Assembly: GCF_902806995.1 (NCBI RefSeq)
Contig: NZ_LR777654.1
Location: 1 to 64,000, forward strand
DNA: 64,000 nt
Direction of reading: 5' to 3'
Source: Chlamydiifrater volucris
GTDB lineage: Bacteria; Chlamydiota; Chlamydiia; Chlamydiales; Chlamydiaceae
Below are positions 1-9,002 of this stretch, piece after piece. The notes under the pieces were generated by a model. It ran no database searches. It saw only the letters and a program-made list of their open reading frames with translations, and was not told the DNA's origin. Within the stretch, counting starts at the first letter, position 1, and each line of letters starts with the position of its first letter. A program made the position numbers and the translations under genes.

Positions 1-28
1 TTGATTTTTTCACAGGGTAAATTATAAT
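1..28 (+). promoter_or_regulatory. Strong sigma66-type promoter
   Basis: TTGATT at 1-6 and a perfect TATAAT at 23-28 are separated by 16 bp, close to the sigma70/sigma66 consensus. Transcription would start near 35 and read into the zinc-ribbon gene at 128. The leader contains a short stem (ctagc at 61-65 with gctag at 78-82). The window begins at the -35 box, so upstream elements cannot be seen. Confidence 0.6.
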
Positions 29-127
29 CTTTACTAGGGAACGTTGCTATTCTGTGGGGGCTAGCGTCCAGAACTGAGCTAGAAGTCTTTCCTTCATTTG
101 GAGTGGTGTCTTTTTTTTGAGGTCCAT

Positions 128-628
128 ATGTCATTGCCAAGAGAGTTGGATGGTAAGAGATTGTGTTGGAAATGCGAAGGGAGTGTTTCTATCCACGTGG
201 CGCAGTGCCCCTATTGTAGTGCTTTTTTGCAAGATCCTCCCGTTTCGGGTAGTGCTTTTTCGTCCTGCCATCTTTCTCCGGAAGCTCCTCAGGAGAGTGG
301 TTTGGAAGATTCTTCGGGTTTATTTTCTGTTTCATCGTCCGATTGGGATTCTGTGCTGTCTACGGAGAACAGAGGTTACTCTGAAGAACACTCCGCTCGT
401 ACGGATTCTGATAATAGGCCCGTAGACTGGAGAGAGGCGGTACCTTTCGTCATGACTACCGCTGGGTTAGGTTTAACGATGTTTTCCTTGCTTTTGTTTC
501 TTTTTTCCAAGGACGGCGTGTTGACTTTGTCGTGGAACAAAAGCGCTATGATGTACTGTCTTTTGGTCGGAGCTCCTGTCTTGTATAAGGGATATAAGAT
601 GTTGTCTTCGGAGAAAAGTTTTTTTTAA
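128..628 (+). CDS. Zinc-ribbon membrane protein (CT556-like hypothetical)
   Basis: This is a 166-residue protein of unknown function. The N-terminus carries a CWKC...CPYC pair of knuckles typical of a small zinc ribbon, then a Ser/Glu-rich linker. Two hydrophobic segments near the C-terminus, around AVPFVMTTAGLGLTMFSLLL and SAMMYCLLVGAPVLYKGY, are probably membrane spans. I chose the ATG at 128 over an upstream TTG at 98 because GAGG lies five bases before it and the zinc knuckles follow directly. It has its own strong promoter at 1-28. It converges on the SNF2 gene with only four bases between stop codons and no terminator hairpin. The position next to CT555/CT554 homologues suggests CT556. 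The function is not known to me. Confidence 0.75.
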   Translation: MSLPRELDGKRLCWKCEGSVSIHVAQCPYCSAFLQDPPVSGSAFSSCHLSPEAPQESGLEDSSGLFSVSSSDWDSVLSTENRGYSEEHSARTDSDNRPVDWREAVPFVMTTAGLGLTMFSLLLFLFSKDGVLTLSWNKSAMMYCLLVGAPVLYKGYKMLSSEKSFF

Positions 629-632
629 TAAG

Positions 633-3600
633 TTATTTTTCGTAAAAATCTCCTAATTCAAACTCTTCGTTCAGGGCTTCTTTAGCGGTCATGATGTCAA
701 GAGTAGTGTCTTCCGAATTTTCTTTCTTGATAGAAGGTGTTTCATTTGTTCTTTGATTTTCCAGCTCTGAAGCAGTGAAGGCCTGGTTTTGTAAATCTTC
801 TCCGTAAGAGAGGATGGTCCGTAGGTCTTCTTTGTTCAGCATGTGGAGAATATTAGAATCTTGGCTAACGATTACGCTATCTAGAAGTTTTGTTTTGGTT
901 TCTATGAGAGCATTAATTCTCTCCTCTAGCGTATTTGTTGCCATTAGCTTGTATATAAAAACTTTATTTTTTTGTCCTATACGATGAACCCTATCTAGAG
1001 CTTGATTTTCTTTTGCTGGATTCCACCAACGGTCATACATTATCACTACGTTTCCTGCTGTCAAATTGATACCTGTGCCGGAGGCAAGTAATGATCCAAC
1101 AAAAACCCGACAATTGGGATCAGAAGCAAAGGTTTCTATTTCTTCTTTTCGGTTTAGAGATTTTCCTTGAATGGAAGCATATTTTATACCTATTTCCTCC
1201 AAGTAGAGGCATATGATGCGAATCATGTTAATGTATTGAGAAAAAACAACTATTTTGTATCCGGAATCTAAAGCTTCATGGAGAATTTTCAAAAATAGGT
1301 CCCATTTCCCAGAAGTATGCTGTTTATAATCTTCTGGCTTTTTAAAAAAAACAGCTGGATGATCGCAAATTTGCTTAAGATGGTTAAGCAAGGCAAATAT
1401 GTGAATGTAAGTCGAGGGGGTATTATCCTCACTTTCGAGCTTTTGAACATGGAAGGAGTCTCGTTTCAGCACGGAGGTGTAGAGAGCCTCTTGTTCTCTG
1501 GACAGAGCACAGGGAAGGGTATGGTCCATTTTTTCGGGTAAATCTGGGAGGACATGTTTTTTTGTTCTCCTAAGGATAAATGGGCGAGTTAATTTCAGAA
1601 GGGATTCTTTCATAGATAAGTCACTGTCTTTTCCTAATTTTTTGGAAAACATCTTTTTGAACATGGAATCTGAAGGCAGATAATTAGGAAGGATAGTGTC
1701 GATAAGCCCTTTAAATTCTAGGATATTGTTTTCAACGGGAGTTCCTGTTAATCCCAGTTTCATACGAGCGTTTAATCGAGCTAGGACCTTGTGGGTTTGA
1801 CTATTTTTGTTTTTAGCCATGTGAATCTCGTCAAAAACTGCTACAGTGAAGTCTTTATCGAAAAACAATTGATAATTTTGCCGTAAAGTTCCGTAGGAGG
1901 TAAGGACCAGATCAACACCAGGCAAAGAAGAAGGTTTTTCAGGACCATGAAAAGAAGCTACGGATACATTTGGTAGATTAGATTTTAAAATATGTTCCCA
2001 GTGGGACAGCACACTTGTCGGACACACAACCAAAAATGAGGGGCAAGAGCCTTCTTCGCAGCCTGTCTGAAAAACAATATCTAGTAGGGCTACGGCTTGG
2101 TGAGTTTTTCCTAAACCCATTTCATCACATAATAGCCCAGACAATCGATGCCCGAACAAAAACCACAACCATAACAGCCCACTCTCTTGATAAGGACGTA
2201 ATTTATGGTCTGTAGAAAACTTATCTGTCGGTAAGGGGGGAAGGCAGGAATCTTTGATTTGGGTTAGCTGTTGAAAAAATTGTAGATCATGATCTGCTGC
2301 CTGTACATTGGGAGACAAAACTAAAGAAGCTAAGGCGTCCAATTTAAAAATATCTGTTGCTGTCGCGGTAATGGAATTGGTTTTGGAAGAAAATTGCTTT
2401 GGTAGAAATTGAGCAAGAAACTGGAATAATAAATTATTTTCTAAATTTAAAAAGCCTGCACTGGAAACTAAAAAAGTTTTTTTCTTTTTTAAAGCTGATA
2501 AGACCTTGGTCAAAGGCACCTCACCTATATCTGTTTGTAAAGTAAGCTCGAGTTGGAGGGAACGGTCTTCCGTTGTTGACGAGATGCTGTTAACAATCAA
2601 ATTATATTTTTTAGGCAGCTGTAATGAACTGTCCACCAGACGGAAAAAAGGTTGAGAGGGTACAACTTCTGTCATAAAATGCGGGATTTTGTCTGAAGGA
2701 ACAATCCCTGCGTAAGAGCTTGCGGGCAATAATTCATCAGGAATAGGCGAAAATCCTTTGCCTTCACGGTACAAGTAGGAACCAAAAAGATGATAAGTTC
2801 CTTTGGGGGAACCTTCTAAAGTAGGAGTTAGCGTTAACTCTGATGTTTTTTCATCGAAGGAGGCCTCCAAGAACAATTTGTCGGTAAAGTTTTCAGAAGC
2901 GAAGAAGTTTCGTACTTTCACCAAAAGAGAAGCGTTTTCTTCTATGAATTTGTGCACATCTTTTGCTTCGATAGTAGTCCCATCTTGTACAGGAGTGGAT
3001 AAAGTGAGTTTAGGAAAGAATCCGTACTTGGGAAAAAAGATCCACTGATCAAAAATGATTTCTGTAGTCTGAGGGTTGGCGTCATCTAATTGGTAGCGAA
3101 AGAGTAAAGTTCCTTGTGTCGTTACAGAATAAGATAACTCTCCAGGGCATTGACCTTCTTTGTGGACTGTGAAGCCTTGCGTAGTGATTTTGTCTCCATA
3201 AACGTTGAGAAAATGATCAACGTCACACGCTTTTATGAGAATATCTTTATCTCCCAGAGGCAATTCAGTAACAGTGACCAACCCCTTTCCGGGGGTATAT
3301 AATAAAGTATTATTGATAACAAGTGCGTCTTTGAGGTCTCCTGGAGTTTTAAGGTAGGCATGTGCGATTAGGGAGGCATCTCTTAGAAACTGCATTTCGT
3401 AGTGAACAGTCAATGGCGTCTGCTCATAAGGTAAGACGGAAAAAAGTTGTTGTTTTAGCTGTTCAGGGAGAATTTCTAGTTTAGAAAGAGGCAAGGTTAA
3501 CTGTTCATTAACAGGACGGATAACCCCCCCTTTACCTGGAAGATACTTTATTCTCCCGATAGGGATGTTAGAATGCTCTAAGATTTCTTCAGGAATGGGA

Positions 3601-4442
3601 TCGTAATGCTTCCTGCAGTGTAGGACTACCGGATTTTCAGAGACTTGGATGTCGGACAAAATATAATTTTTTGGCCAGTAAGAAAGATTGGTTCTTTCAA
3701 ACGAGATACTTTGAAAAATTTTATCTGCGAGGGGGCGAGAAAGTAAAGAACCTTTTAAGGACAAAAGAGGAGTATCTATGGAAAATTCAAAGGGTTGCTT
3801 GTCCGCGTCTTCCTGGAAGTTTAAAAGACTAGTTTTTAGTTGGTGCAAGTAGAAATGTTTGGCTAAAAAATAGTGAGGAGAAAGCGCGTAATCTATTTCT
3901 ATCGATGTGTGTCCATCTTTCCATGCAGAGAGTTCTTGCTTAGAAAAAGCTTCTAGAAGTAGAGGTGTAAGAGAAGCTTCAGGGGATGTTTTGAGAATCT
4001 TGACTAAGAGGGCAAAGGAGTCAGGAGTGTTGCAAGATATGGAGAGGTTACAGGAAGGATCGCTAATAGTAAAAGTGTTGTTAGTTGTTGGAGCAACTTC
4101 TACAGAAGATTCAAAAAGGTGAAGGAACAATTGATTCCAAAAAGAACTTTCGAAGCTTTTATGCAAAGGCAAAAGAAAAGAAAGCTCTTCTAGTGCCAGA
4201 TACGAGGCTAGAGGATGGAAACAATCTTCTCCATCAGGACAATTGCAATAAGCAAAGGTAAGGGTTTCAGGATTATCGAGTCCTAATTTTAGAAAAGATG
4301 TCCAAAAACCATCAGGAGATTCATCGGAAGGAAAATGTATTTCGTAACAATTTTTGACAAAATCAACAGTTACGTTACTTCTGTGTATTTCCAGTTGCTC
4401 ATGAGCTTCGCGAGCATGAGCTAGCAAAGAATTTAAAATCAT
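633..4442 (-). CDS. SWIM-domain SNF2-family ATPase (CT555-like)
   Basis: A 1269-residue Swi2/Snf2-type DNA-dependent ATPase. A SWIM zinc-binding motif CxCx5CxH is at residues 66-76 (C66, C68, C74, H76). A long poorly conserved middle part follows. The C-terminal third has the two-lobed SNF2 engine: DEMGLGKT (Walker A), FDEIH (motif II), GLTGTPVENN (motif III), and the helicase C motifs ending in DRVHRIGQ (motif VI). Such proteins remodel protein-DNA complexes; bacterial members such as RapA recycle RNA polymerase, but this one has a different N-terminus. The substrate is unknown. It is one of two SWIM-SNF2 proteins in the window (the other is at 20843-24343). The C-terminal tail after motif VI is acidic. 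It is convergent with the zinc-ribbon gene and lies 43 bases downstream of brnQ. Confidence 0.9.
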   Translation of the reverse strand: MILNSLLAHAREAHEQLEIHRSNVTVDFVKNCYEIHFPSDESPDGFWTSFLKLGLDNPETLTFAYCNCPDGEDCFHPLASYLALEELSFLLPLHKSFESSFWNQLFLHLFESSVEVAPTTNNTFTISDPSCNLSISCNTPDSFALLVKILKTSPEASLTPLLLEAFSKQELSAWKDGHTSIEIDYALSPHYFLAKHFYLHQLKTSLLNFQEDADKQPFEFSIDTPLLSLKGSLLSRPLADKIFQSISFERTNLSYWPKNYILSDIQVSENPVVLHCRKHYDPIPEEILEHSNIPIGRIKYLPGKGGVIRPVNEQLTLPLSKLEILPEQLKQQLFSVLPYEQTPLTVHYEMQFLRDASLIAHAYLKTPGDLKDALVINNTLLYTPGKGLVTVTELPLGDKDILIKACDVDHFLNVYGDKITTQGFTVHKEGQCPGELSYSVTTQGTLLFRYQLDDANPQTTEIIFDQWIFFPKYGFFPKLTLSTPVQDGTTIEAKDVHKFIEENASLLVKVRNFFASENFTDKLFLEASFDEKTSELTLTPTLEGSPKGTYHLFGSYLYREGKGFSPIPDELLPASSYAGIVPSDKIPHFMTEVVPSQPFFRLVDSSLQLPKKYNLIVNSISSTTEDRSLQLELTLQTDIGEVPLTKVLSALKKKKTFLVSSAGFLNLENNLLFQFLAQFLPKQFSSKTNSITATATDIFKLDALASLVLSPNVQAADHDLQFFQQLTQIKDSCLPPLPTDKFSTDHKLRPYQESGLLWLWFLFGHRLSGLLCDEMGLGKTHQAVALLDIVFQTGCEEGSCPSFLVVCPTSVLSHWEHILKSNLPNVSVASFHGPEKPSSLPGVDLVLTSYGTLRQNYQLFFDKDFTVAVFDEIHMAKNKNSQTHKVLARLNARMKLGLTGTPVENNILEFKGLIDTILPNYLPSDSMFKKMFSKKLGKDSDLSMKESLLKLTRPFILRRTKKHVLPDLPEKMDHTLPCALSREQEALYTSVLKRDSFHVQKLESEDNTPSTYIHIFALLNHLKQICDHPAVFFKKPEDYKQHTSGKWDLFLKILHEALDSGYKIVVFSQYINMIRIICLYLEEIGIKYASIQGKSLNRKEEIETFASDPNCRVFVGSLLASGTGINLTAGNVVIMYDRWWNPAKENQALDRVHRIGQKNKVFIYKLMATNTLEERINALIETKTKLLDSVIVSQDSNILHMLNKEDLRTILSYGEDLQNQAFTASELENQRTNETPSIKKENSEDTTLDIMTAKEALNEEFELGDFYEK

Positions 4443-4485
4443 ATGGCGTGTTTTTGAAAAATCTGTTGTTTCCCAAAGGATCTTG

Positions 4486-5736
4486 TTATAGGCATTTCAT
4501 TACCAATTCGAGAGCAAGAATCACGTAGAAGAACACGGTGCCAGCGTGGCGTAAGTTCCATAATTTGTGGCAAATGTTGCCTATAGTCAAGCCTATGAGT
4601 GCCGGATAGCAAAATTGTAAAACAGGCAAAAGCAAACCACTTATGTTATCGAAATTCAATATAGATACTAGATAGGTAGGAACCAAAGTAATAACAACTG
4701 CTACGGAAAAAGGTGTGTTTTTGGGCAAGCAACTTCTTCGCATGAAGTCTGCAAAAATTCCTGTTAAAGCAATTTCTGTAGTCAAGCAAGCTATAAAAAT
4801 CCCTAGAGTTGGAATGAACGCCTTGCTTCCTAGAGTGAGATGACAAATCCTTCCTAGACAATCTCCCTTAGGGAAATGTAGGAGCGCTCCCGAATGTCTA
4901 GAAGATAGCGCGGAGAATCCGACGTAAACCACAGCTAAAAAGAAGCTGGCTAAAAGGAACCCAAAGAAGATAGTTTTTTTAGATTTTTCTCCGATATTTT
5001 GAAATGCTAAAGGCGACTCGTCGGACGCATGCCCTGGATGGTTGTTTTGTCTTGATAATTCGCGCAAGGATACGATGAGAATGGAACTGAAGAAGAAAGA
5101 AGCAAGAAGATCCATAGTGTTGAAACCTTCTATCACACCCGATAAGAACGCTTGTGGACGAGATGGATGGAGGAGAGCAAGATCGGGAATATGAGATTCT
5201 TGCATTAACCCGCGTACCACGGTCCATCCTAAGGACAACAGCATAATGGGGGAGAAGATATATCCTAGCCAGGCCACAAGGTTAGATAATTTATTTGAGA
5301 ACAAGAAGATAAGGATACAACATAACAGACTGAACCAAGGGAGTGAAGGAAGGAAGCTTGTTTTGACCGAAAAGGATGCTAGGGTGGAGTACGAGATAGC
5401 AATGGCTCTAGGGATTCCTCCGAAAGGTCCTATGAGGCACAGGATAGCAACAATAATGAACATCCCCGGAATCTTTCCTATGGACAGAAAAAATTTTTTA
5501 TAGTCTCCAGAGTAAAGGAGAATGCTTATCAGGCCTAAGAGTGGGACGATGACTGCAGAAACGATCATACCAAAGCTTGCGCAAAGGTAATGAGGATAGT
5601 TAATTGCTCCAACAACGATAGGGAAAACGGTGTTGCCAGCACCGAAAAACATAGCGAAAACTGTGCCAGCAATAGATAAAAAAGAAATTGGCGCTGTTTG
5701 TTTTTTCTTTTTATTATTTTTGCTGGAAAATTTCAT
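4486..5736 (-). CDS. brnQ: Branched-chain amino acid:cation symporter BrnQ
   Basis: 416 residues, almost entirely hydrophobic, with about twelve predicted membrane helices. It belongs to the LIVCS family, which imports leucine, isoleucine or valine with sodium or protons. The N-terminal signature FGAGNTVFPIVVGA is the characteristic glycine-rich first helix motif (GAGNxxFPxxxG) of BrnQ proteins. A short lysine-rich cytoplasmic N-terminus precedes it. In an amino-acid-auxotrophic intracellular bacterium it would bring host branched-chain amino acids into the cell. It lies upstream of and in line with the SNF2 gene (43-base gap) and downstream of nth (90-base gap), where the recalled gene order jumps from CT554 to CT697. 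Confidence 0.93.
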   Translation of the reverse strand: MKFSSKNNKKKKQTAPISFLSIAGTVFAMFFGAGNTVFPIVVGAINYPHYLCASFGMIVSAVIVPLLGLISILLYSGDYKKFFLSIGKIPGMFIIVAILCLIGPFGGIPRAIAISYSTLASFSVKTSFLPSLPWFSLLCCILIFLFSNKLSNLVAWLGYIFSPIMLLSLGWTVVRGLMQESHIPDLALLHPSRPQAFLSGVIEGFNTMDLLASFFFSSILIVSLRELSRQNNHPGHASDESPLAFQNIGEKSKKTIFFGFLLASFFLAVVYVGFSALSSRHSGALLHFPKGDCLGRICHLTLGSKAFIPTLGIFIACLTTEIALTGIFADFMRRSCLPKNTPFSVAVVITLVPTYLVSILNFDNISGLLLPVLQFCYPALIGLTIGNICHKLWNLRHAGTVFFYVILALELVMKCL

Positions 5737-5826
5737 AAGATAAAATTCAAATTAGAGAAACGATTCACAGGGAAGTTTACTCTTTCTAAGTTTTAAAAAC
5801 AAAGTAAAACAGGAGAGGAGAATAAA

Positions 5827-6462
5827 TCAATCGGGTGTTTTTTGTTTTGATAAACAAGAACATATGGGACATGAAGACACTTGGTGGCCTTTCGCGGGAC
5901 AGTATTTTCTAGCGAATAAGATCAATTGGAGGTGTAGCTTTCTAGAATTTTTTTGTCCAAAAAATTTTACCAAGTCTTTTTCCGCAGCAGTAGGAGTTTT
6001 TGCTTTAGTTATACCCCATCTTTGGGCTAGTCGGAGGATATGGGTGTCTACGGGAAACGTCTCCATGTTGTACAGCACACTTAGAAAAACGGAAGCTGTT
6101 TTTCGTCCGACTCCCGGGAGGGAGGTTAGCTCATCCAACGTCTTCGGTGGGTTGCCTTGATAGTTTCGGAGTAGACATCGACTCAAATCTAGCAGGTATG
6201 AAGCTTTTCTTTCCCCTAGTCCACAGGGTTTTATTAGGGCGTACAATTGCTCGAAACTCAAAGAGGACATGGTTTCGGGTGAGGGGGCTTTTAGAAAAAG
6301 TTGGGGAGTCACTGTATTGACAGCTTTGTCTGTTGAGTTTCCTGAAAGGAGAATAGCAACAAGAAATTGAAAGGGGGTCTCCCAACCGACAAGAGATGGC
6401 TGGGGATCAGGGAACAGTAGGGCGAGCTTGTCTAGGATCAATTTTTTTTTAGGTAATGACAT
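5827..6462 (-). CDS. nth: Endonuclease III (DNA glycosylase/AP lyase)
   Basis: 211 residues, the normal length for Nth, which removes oxidised pyrimidines and nicks the resulting abasic sites. The helix-hairpin-helix LPGVGRKTAS carries the catalytic lysine, and the aspartate of FPVDTHILRLAQRWG is the second catalytic residue. The C-terminal [4Fe-4S] region is unusual: the classical C-x6-C-x2-C-x5-C spacing is not present. Cysteines instead occur as C-x9-C-x2-C-x1-C in CPAKGHQVSSCPICSC, with valine at the normal second cysteine position. Cluster binding is therefore uncertain. It is two bases downstream of mnmE and probably co-transcribed with it. Confidence 0.93.
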   Translation of the reverse strand: MSLPKKKLILDKLALLFPDPQPSLVGWETPFQFLVAILLSGNSTDKAVNTVTPQLFLKAPSPETMSSLSFEQLYALIKPCGLGERKASYLLDLSRCLLRNYQGNPPKTLDELTSLPGVGRKTASVFLSVLYNMETFPVDTHILRLAQRWGITKAKTPTAAEKDLVKFFGQKNSRKLHLQLILFARKYCPAKGHQVSSCPICSCLSKQKTPD

Positions 6463-6464
6463 AA

Positions 6465-7808
6465 TTACTTGCCTATGCAGAACTGACTAAAGATTTCTCC
6501 CAGGATTTCTTCCGTAACTTCTTTCCCCGATAGGGTTCCGGTTTCTTGTAGAGCCTCTCGCAATTCTAAGGCAATGAATTCAGGTTCTATGCCAGATTGG
6601 TGAGATTGAAGAGCTGCCTGTAACTTTTCCAAGACTTTGTTCAAAATATTGTAGTGTCTTGAAGAGACCAAAAACACTTTGGAGCTAGCTTGTTGCGTGT
6701 GTTCTTGCAACCATTTGCCTATAGCCCGTTTACATTCACGGAGGCCTATGCGAGTTTTTGCAGATACGGCATATTGTGGAATATTTGCTTCAATTTTTGG
6801 AATCGGGTGACATAGATCTGTCTTGTTCCAGATAAGAAAGGAGGGTTTTTGTTTTAAAATTTCAGGTAAGTTAAGTTGTGTATCTGAAGGGTCAGCTACC
6901 CATAAGATGAGTTTTGCGTTTTCCATAGCTTCAAAACTTTTTTGGATTCCTATTTTTTCTACTGGATCTTTAGCCTCCCGCCTTCCAGCTGTGTCTACGA
7001 GCTTAACGCTTTTCCCTCCTATCGTCCAATTTTCTCTCAGCATATCCCTAGTAGTTCCTGGAATGTCGGTGACTATAGCTCTGTCCTCTTCCAAAAAAGC
7101 GTTTAATAGAGAAGATTTTCCTGCATTAGGGTTGCCTGCTAAGACAATTGTTGCCCCCTGAGAAAGTTTTTGGCCCTCATCAAAGCTGTCGAGTAATTCT
7201 TGTACTGACAAAAGCGCCTCAGAGATCCATGTTTTAGATTGATCTAGCATGGAGAAATCCTCCCCCTCTTCAGGAAAATCTGCTTGTACCTCGAGAAAAG
7301 CCAGTGCCTGGACGATGAGTTGAGATATGTGAGATATTTTTTGGGAAAAATTTCCTTTTAAGTGGTTTTGAGCTATATCGAATGCCTCAGCATTCTCTGC
7401 AACAATGATGTTTTGAATAGCTTCTGCTTGTATGAGATCTATCTTGCCATTGAGAAAAGCTCTCTGTGTAAACTCTCCTGGAAGGGCTGAACGAGCGCCT
7501 GCGCAAAGAAGGGCTTCTAAAATTTTTGTGGAAGCGAAATAGCCCCCATGGCATTGAAATTCAACAGTATCTTCTCCTGTGAAAGATTTAGGGGCTCGCA
7601 TCACGAGAACTAGACATTTATCTATGATCTTGCCTGAAGTTTCTAAAGCGGACCCTAGATGCACTGTATGAGAAGGGTATTTGGACACAGGTCCAGAAAA
7701 TACTGCTTCAGCAACTTCTATGGCCTTTGGCCCGGAAACTCTCACTACGGAGATACTAGCTTCCCCTGGGGCTGTAGCTATAGCAGCGATGGTCGCATTG
7801 AGTAACAT
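6465..7808 (-). CDS. mnmE: tRNA modification GTPase MnmE (TrmE/ThdF)
   Basis: 447 residues. With MnmG this GTPase installs the cmnm5 group on U34 of tRNAs reading two-fold degenerate codons. The N-terminal folate-binding domain starts with ATAPGEASISVVRVSGP. The inserted G domain shows GNPNAGKSS (G1), DIPGTTRD (G2), DTAGRR (G3) and NKTD (G4). The extreme C-terminus ends in CIGK, the conserved CIGK with catalytic cysteine. ATG start at 7808. It is followed two bases later by nth, so the two form a likely operon read away from psd. Confidence 0.97.
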   Translation of the reverse strand: MLLNATIAAIATAPGEASISVVRVSGPKAIEVAEAVFSGPVSKYPSHTVHLGSALETSGKIIDKCLVLVMRAPKSFTGEDTVEFQCHGGYFASTKILEALLCAGARSALPGEFTQRAFLNGKIDLIQAEAIQNIIVAENAEAFDIAQNHLKGNFSQKISHISQLIVQALAFLEVQADFPEEGEDFSMLDQSKTWISEALLSVQELLDSFDEGQKLSQGATIVLAGNPNAGKSSLLNAFLEEDRAIVTDIPGTTRDMLRENWTIGGKSVKLVDTAGRREAKDPVEKIGIQKSFEAMENAKLILWVADPSDTQLNLPEILKQKPSFLIWNKTDLCHPIPKIEANIPQYAVSAKTRIGLRECKRAIGKWLQEHTQQASSKVFLVSSRHYNILNKVLEKLQAALQSHQSGIEPEFIALELREALQETGTLSGKEVTEEILGEIFSQFCIGK

Positions 7809-7884
7809 GGTTTCAACTCAACTAGTTTTGGTCTCACAAATGGTCGCGTAGTAATTTGGAGAAATTAGGGCTCTTGGTTTATGC

Positions 7885-8062
7885 AATGATTAAGCATCAT
7901 TCTTAGGAACATTTTAACGTACAAAAGCATTATTGAACAACAAGTGCATATTGATTATGTGTAGGAAAGGATAAAAATCTTTTTGTTTTCAACAATATTT
8001 ATGAACTCGAAAACTATTTTTTAATAATAGTTTTGAATATTTTTTGCTTTAAAACTATTATT
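7885..8062 (+). promoter_or_regulatory. psd leader with alternative hairpins
   Basis: This is the 282-base gap between the divergent mnmE and psd genes. Arm A (aaaactatt, 8010-8018) can pair with arm B (aatagtttt, 8026-8034). Arm B extended to 8023-8034 is a perfect 12-base complement of arm C (aaaactattatt, 8051-8062). The A-B and B-C stems exclude each other, as in attenuators, but neither is followed by a clean T run. A smaller inverted repeat (aatgat/atcatt) lies at 7885-7901. The psd ATG at 8091 has a good Shine-Dalgarno (AAGGAAGGT). A regulatory role is inferred only. Confidence 0.4.
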
Positions 8063-8090
8063 AGAGATTGGGTTTCTTCTAAAGGAAGGT

Positions 8091-9002
8091 ATGGACCACA
8101 GTCATTGTTACGTTGATAGAGAAAGTAAAAAGAGATTAATAGAGCCCGTTTATTGCGAGAAAACAATGAACGCAATCTATGGTTCCAAGATTGGTCGGTG
8201 GTTGGCCGATATAGTGTCCTCATACGCGGTGTTTTCTCGTTTTTACGGTTGGATACAAAGACTTCCTGTAACGAGAAAAAAAATAGTTCCTTTTGTTCGT
8301 CGATATGATGTGAATGCCCAAGAGTGTACTAAAGAACTATCGGCGTACCGGTCGTTTGACGATTTCTTTACAAGAAAACTGCGTCCAGAGTCGAGACCTA
8401 TTGCTCAGGAGGATAATGTTGCAGTAGCACCTGCTGATGGTAGGTATTTGATCTATAAGAATGTCTCCGAATTCGGAGAATTTGTTGTCAAAAGTAAGCG
8501 ATTTTCTCTAGAGAAATTGCTTGGAAGAAAGGAAAAATTGGTCAAGCGATATGCGCAAGGAGCCATGGTTATTATTCGACTTGCTCCATTTGATTATCAC
8601 AGATTTCACTTCCCTTTTGATTGCGTGCCCTCTCAAAGCCAACTTATTTCGGGAAAGTTACATTCTGTGCATCCTTTAGCCATGCGTGATTACTTTGTCC
8701 ATTTTTGCGAAAATAAGAGAATGTTGACTGTTTTAAATAGCAAATTGTTTGGTGAGGTTCTATGCCTAGAAATAGGAGCTATGAATGTAGGCAGCATTCA
8801 TAACACATTTGTTCCGGGAAAAATGTACCGCAAGGGTGATGAAAAAGGTTTTTTTTCTTTTGGGGGTTCGTCTATTATCCTGCTGTTCCAGCCGGGCACT
8901 ATCATTTTTGATGAAGATCTTGCCAGTAATTCAAGGATGGGGTTGGAGACTTTTTGTAAGATGGGCCAGTCTTTAGGTTTTTATCAAAAGTGCGATTTTT
9001 AG
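8091..9002 (+). CDS. psd: Phosphatidylserine decarboxylase proenzyme
   Basis: 303 residues, the usual chlamydial length. Psd is an inner-membrane-associated pyruvoyl enzyme that converts phosphatidylserine to phosphatidylethanolamine. The family blocks FDDFFTRKL, PADG, LAPFDYHRFHFP and AMNVGSIHNTF are present. The self-cleavage site near the C-terminus reads FGGSS rather than the LGST/GGST of most bacterial enzymes; the serine that becomes the pyruvoyl group is retained. The start follows an AAGGAAGGT Shine-Dalgarno. The last 13 bases overlap the TPR gene, so the two are translationally coupled. Confidence 0.96.
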   Translation: MDHSHCYVDRESKKRLIEPVYCEKTMNAIYGSKIGRWLADIVSSYAVFSRFYGWIQRLPVTRKKIVPFVRRYDVNAQECTKELSAYRSFDDFFTRKLRPESRPIAQEDNVAVAPADGRYLIYKNVSEFGEFVVKSKRFSLEKLLGRKEKLVKRYAQGAMVIIRLAPFDYHRFHFPFDCVPSQSQLISGKLHSVHPLAMRDYFVHFCENKRMLTVLNSKLFGEVLCLEIGAMNVGSIHNTFVPGKMYRKGDEKGFFSFGGSSIILLFQPGTIIFDEDLASNSRMGLETFCKMGQSLGFYQKCDF

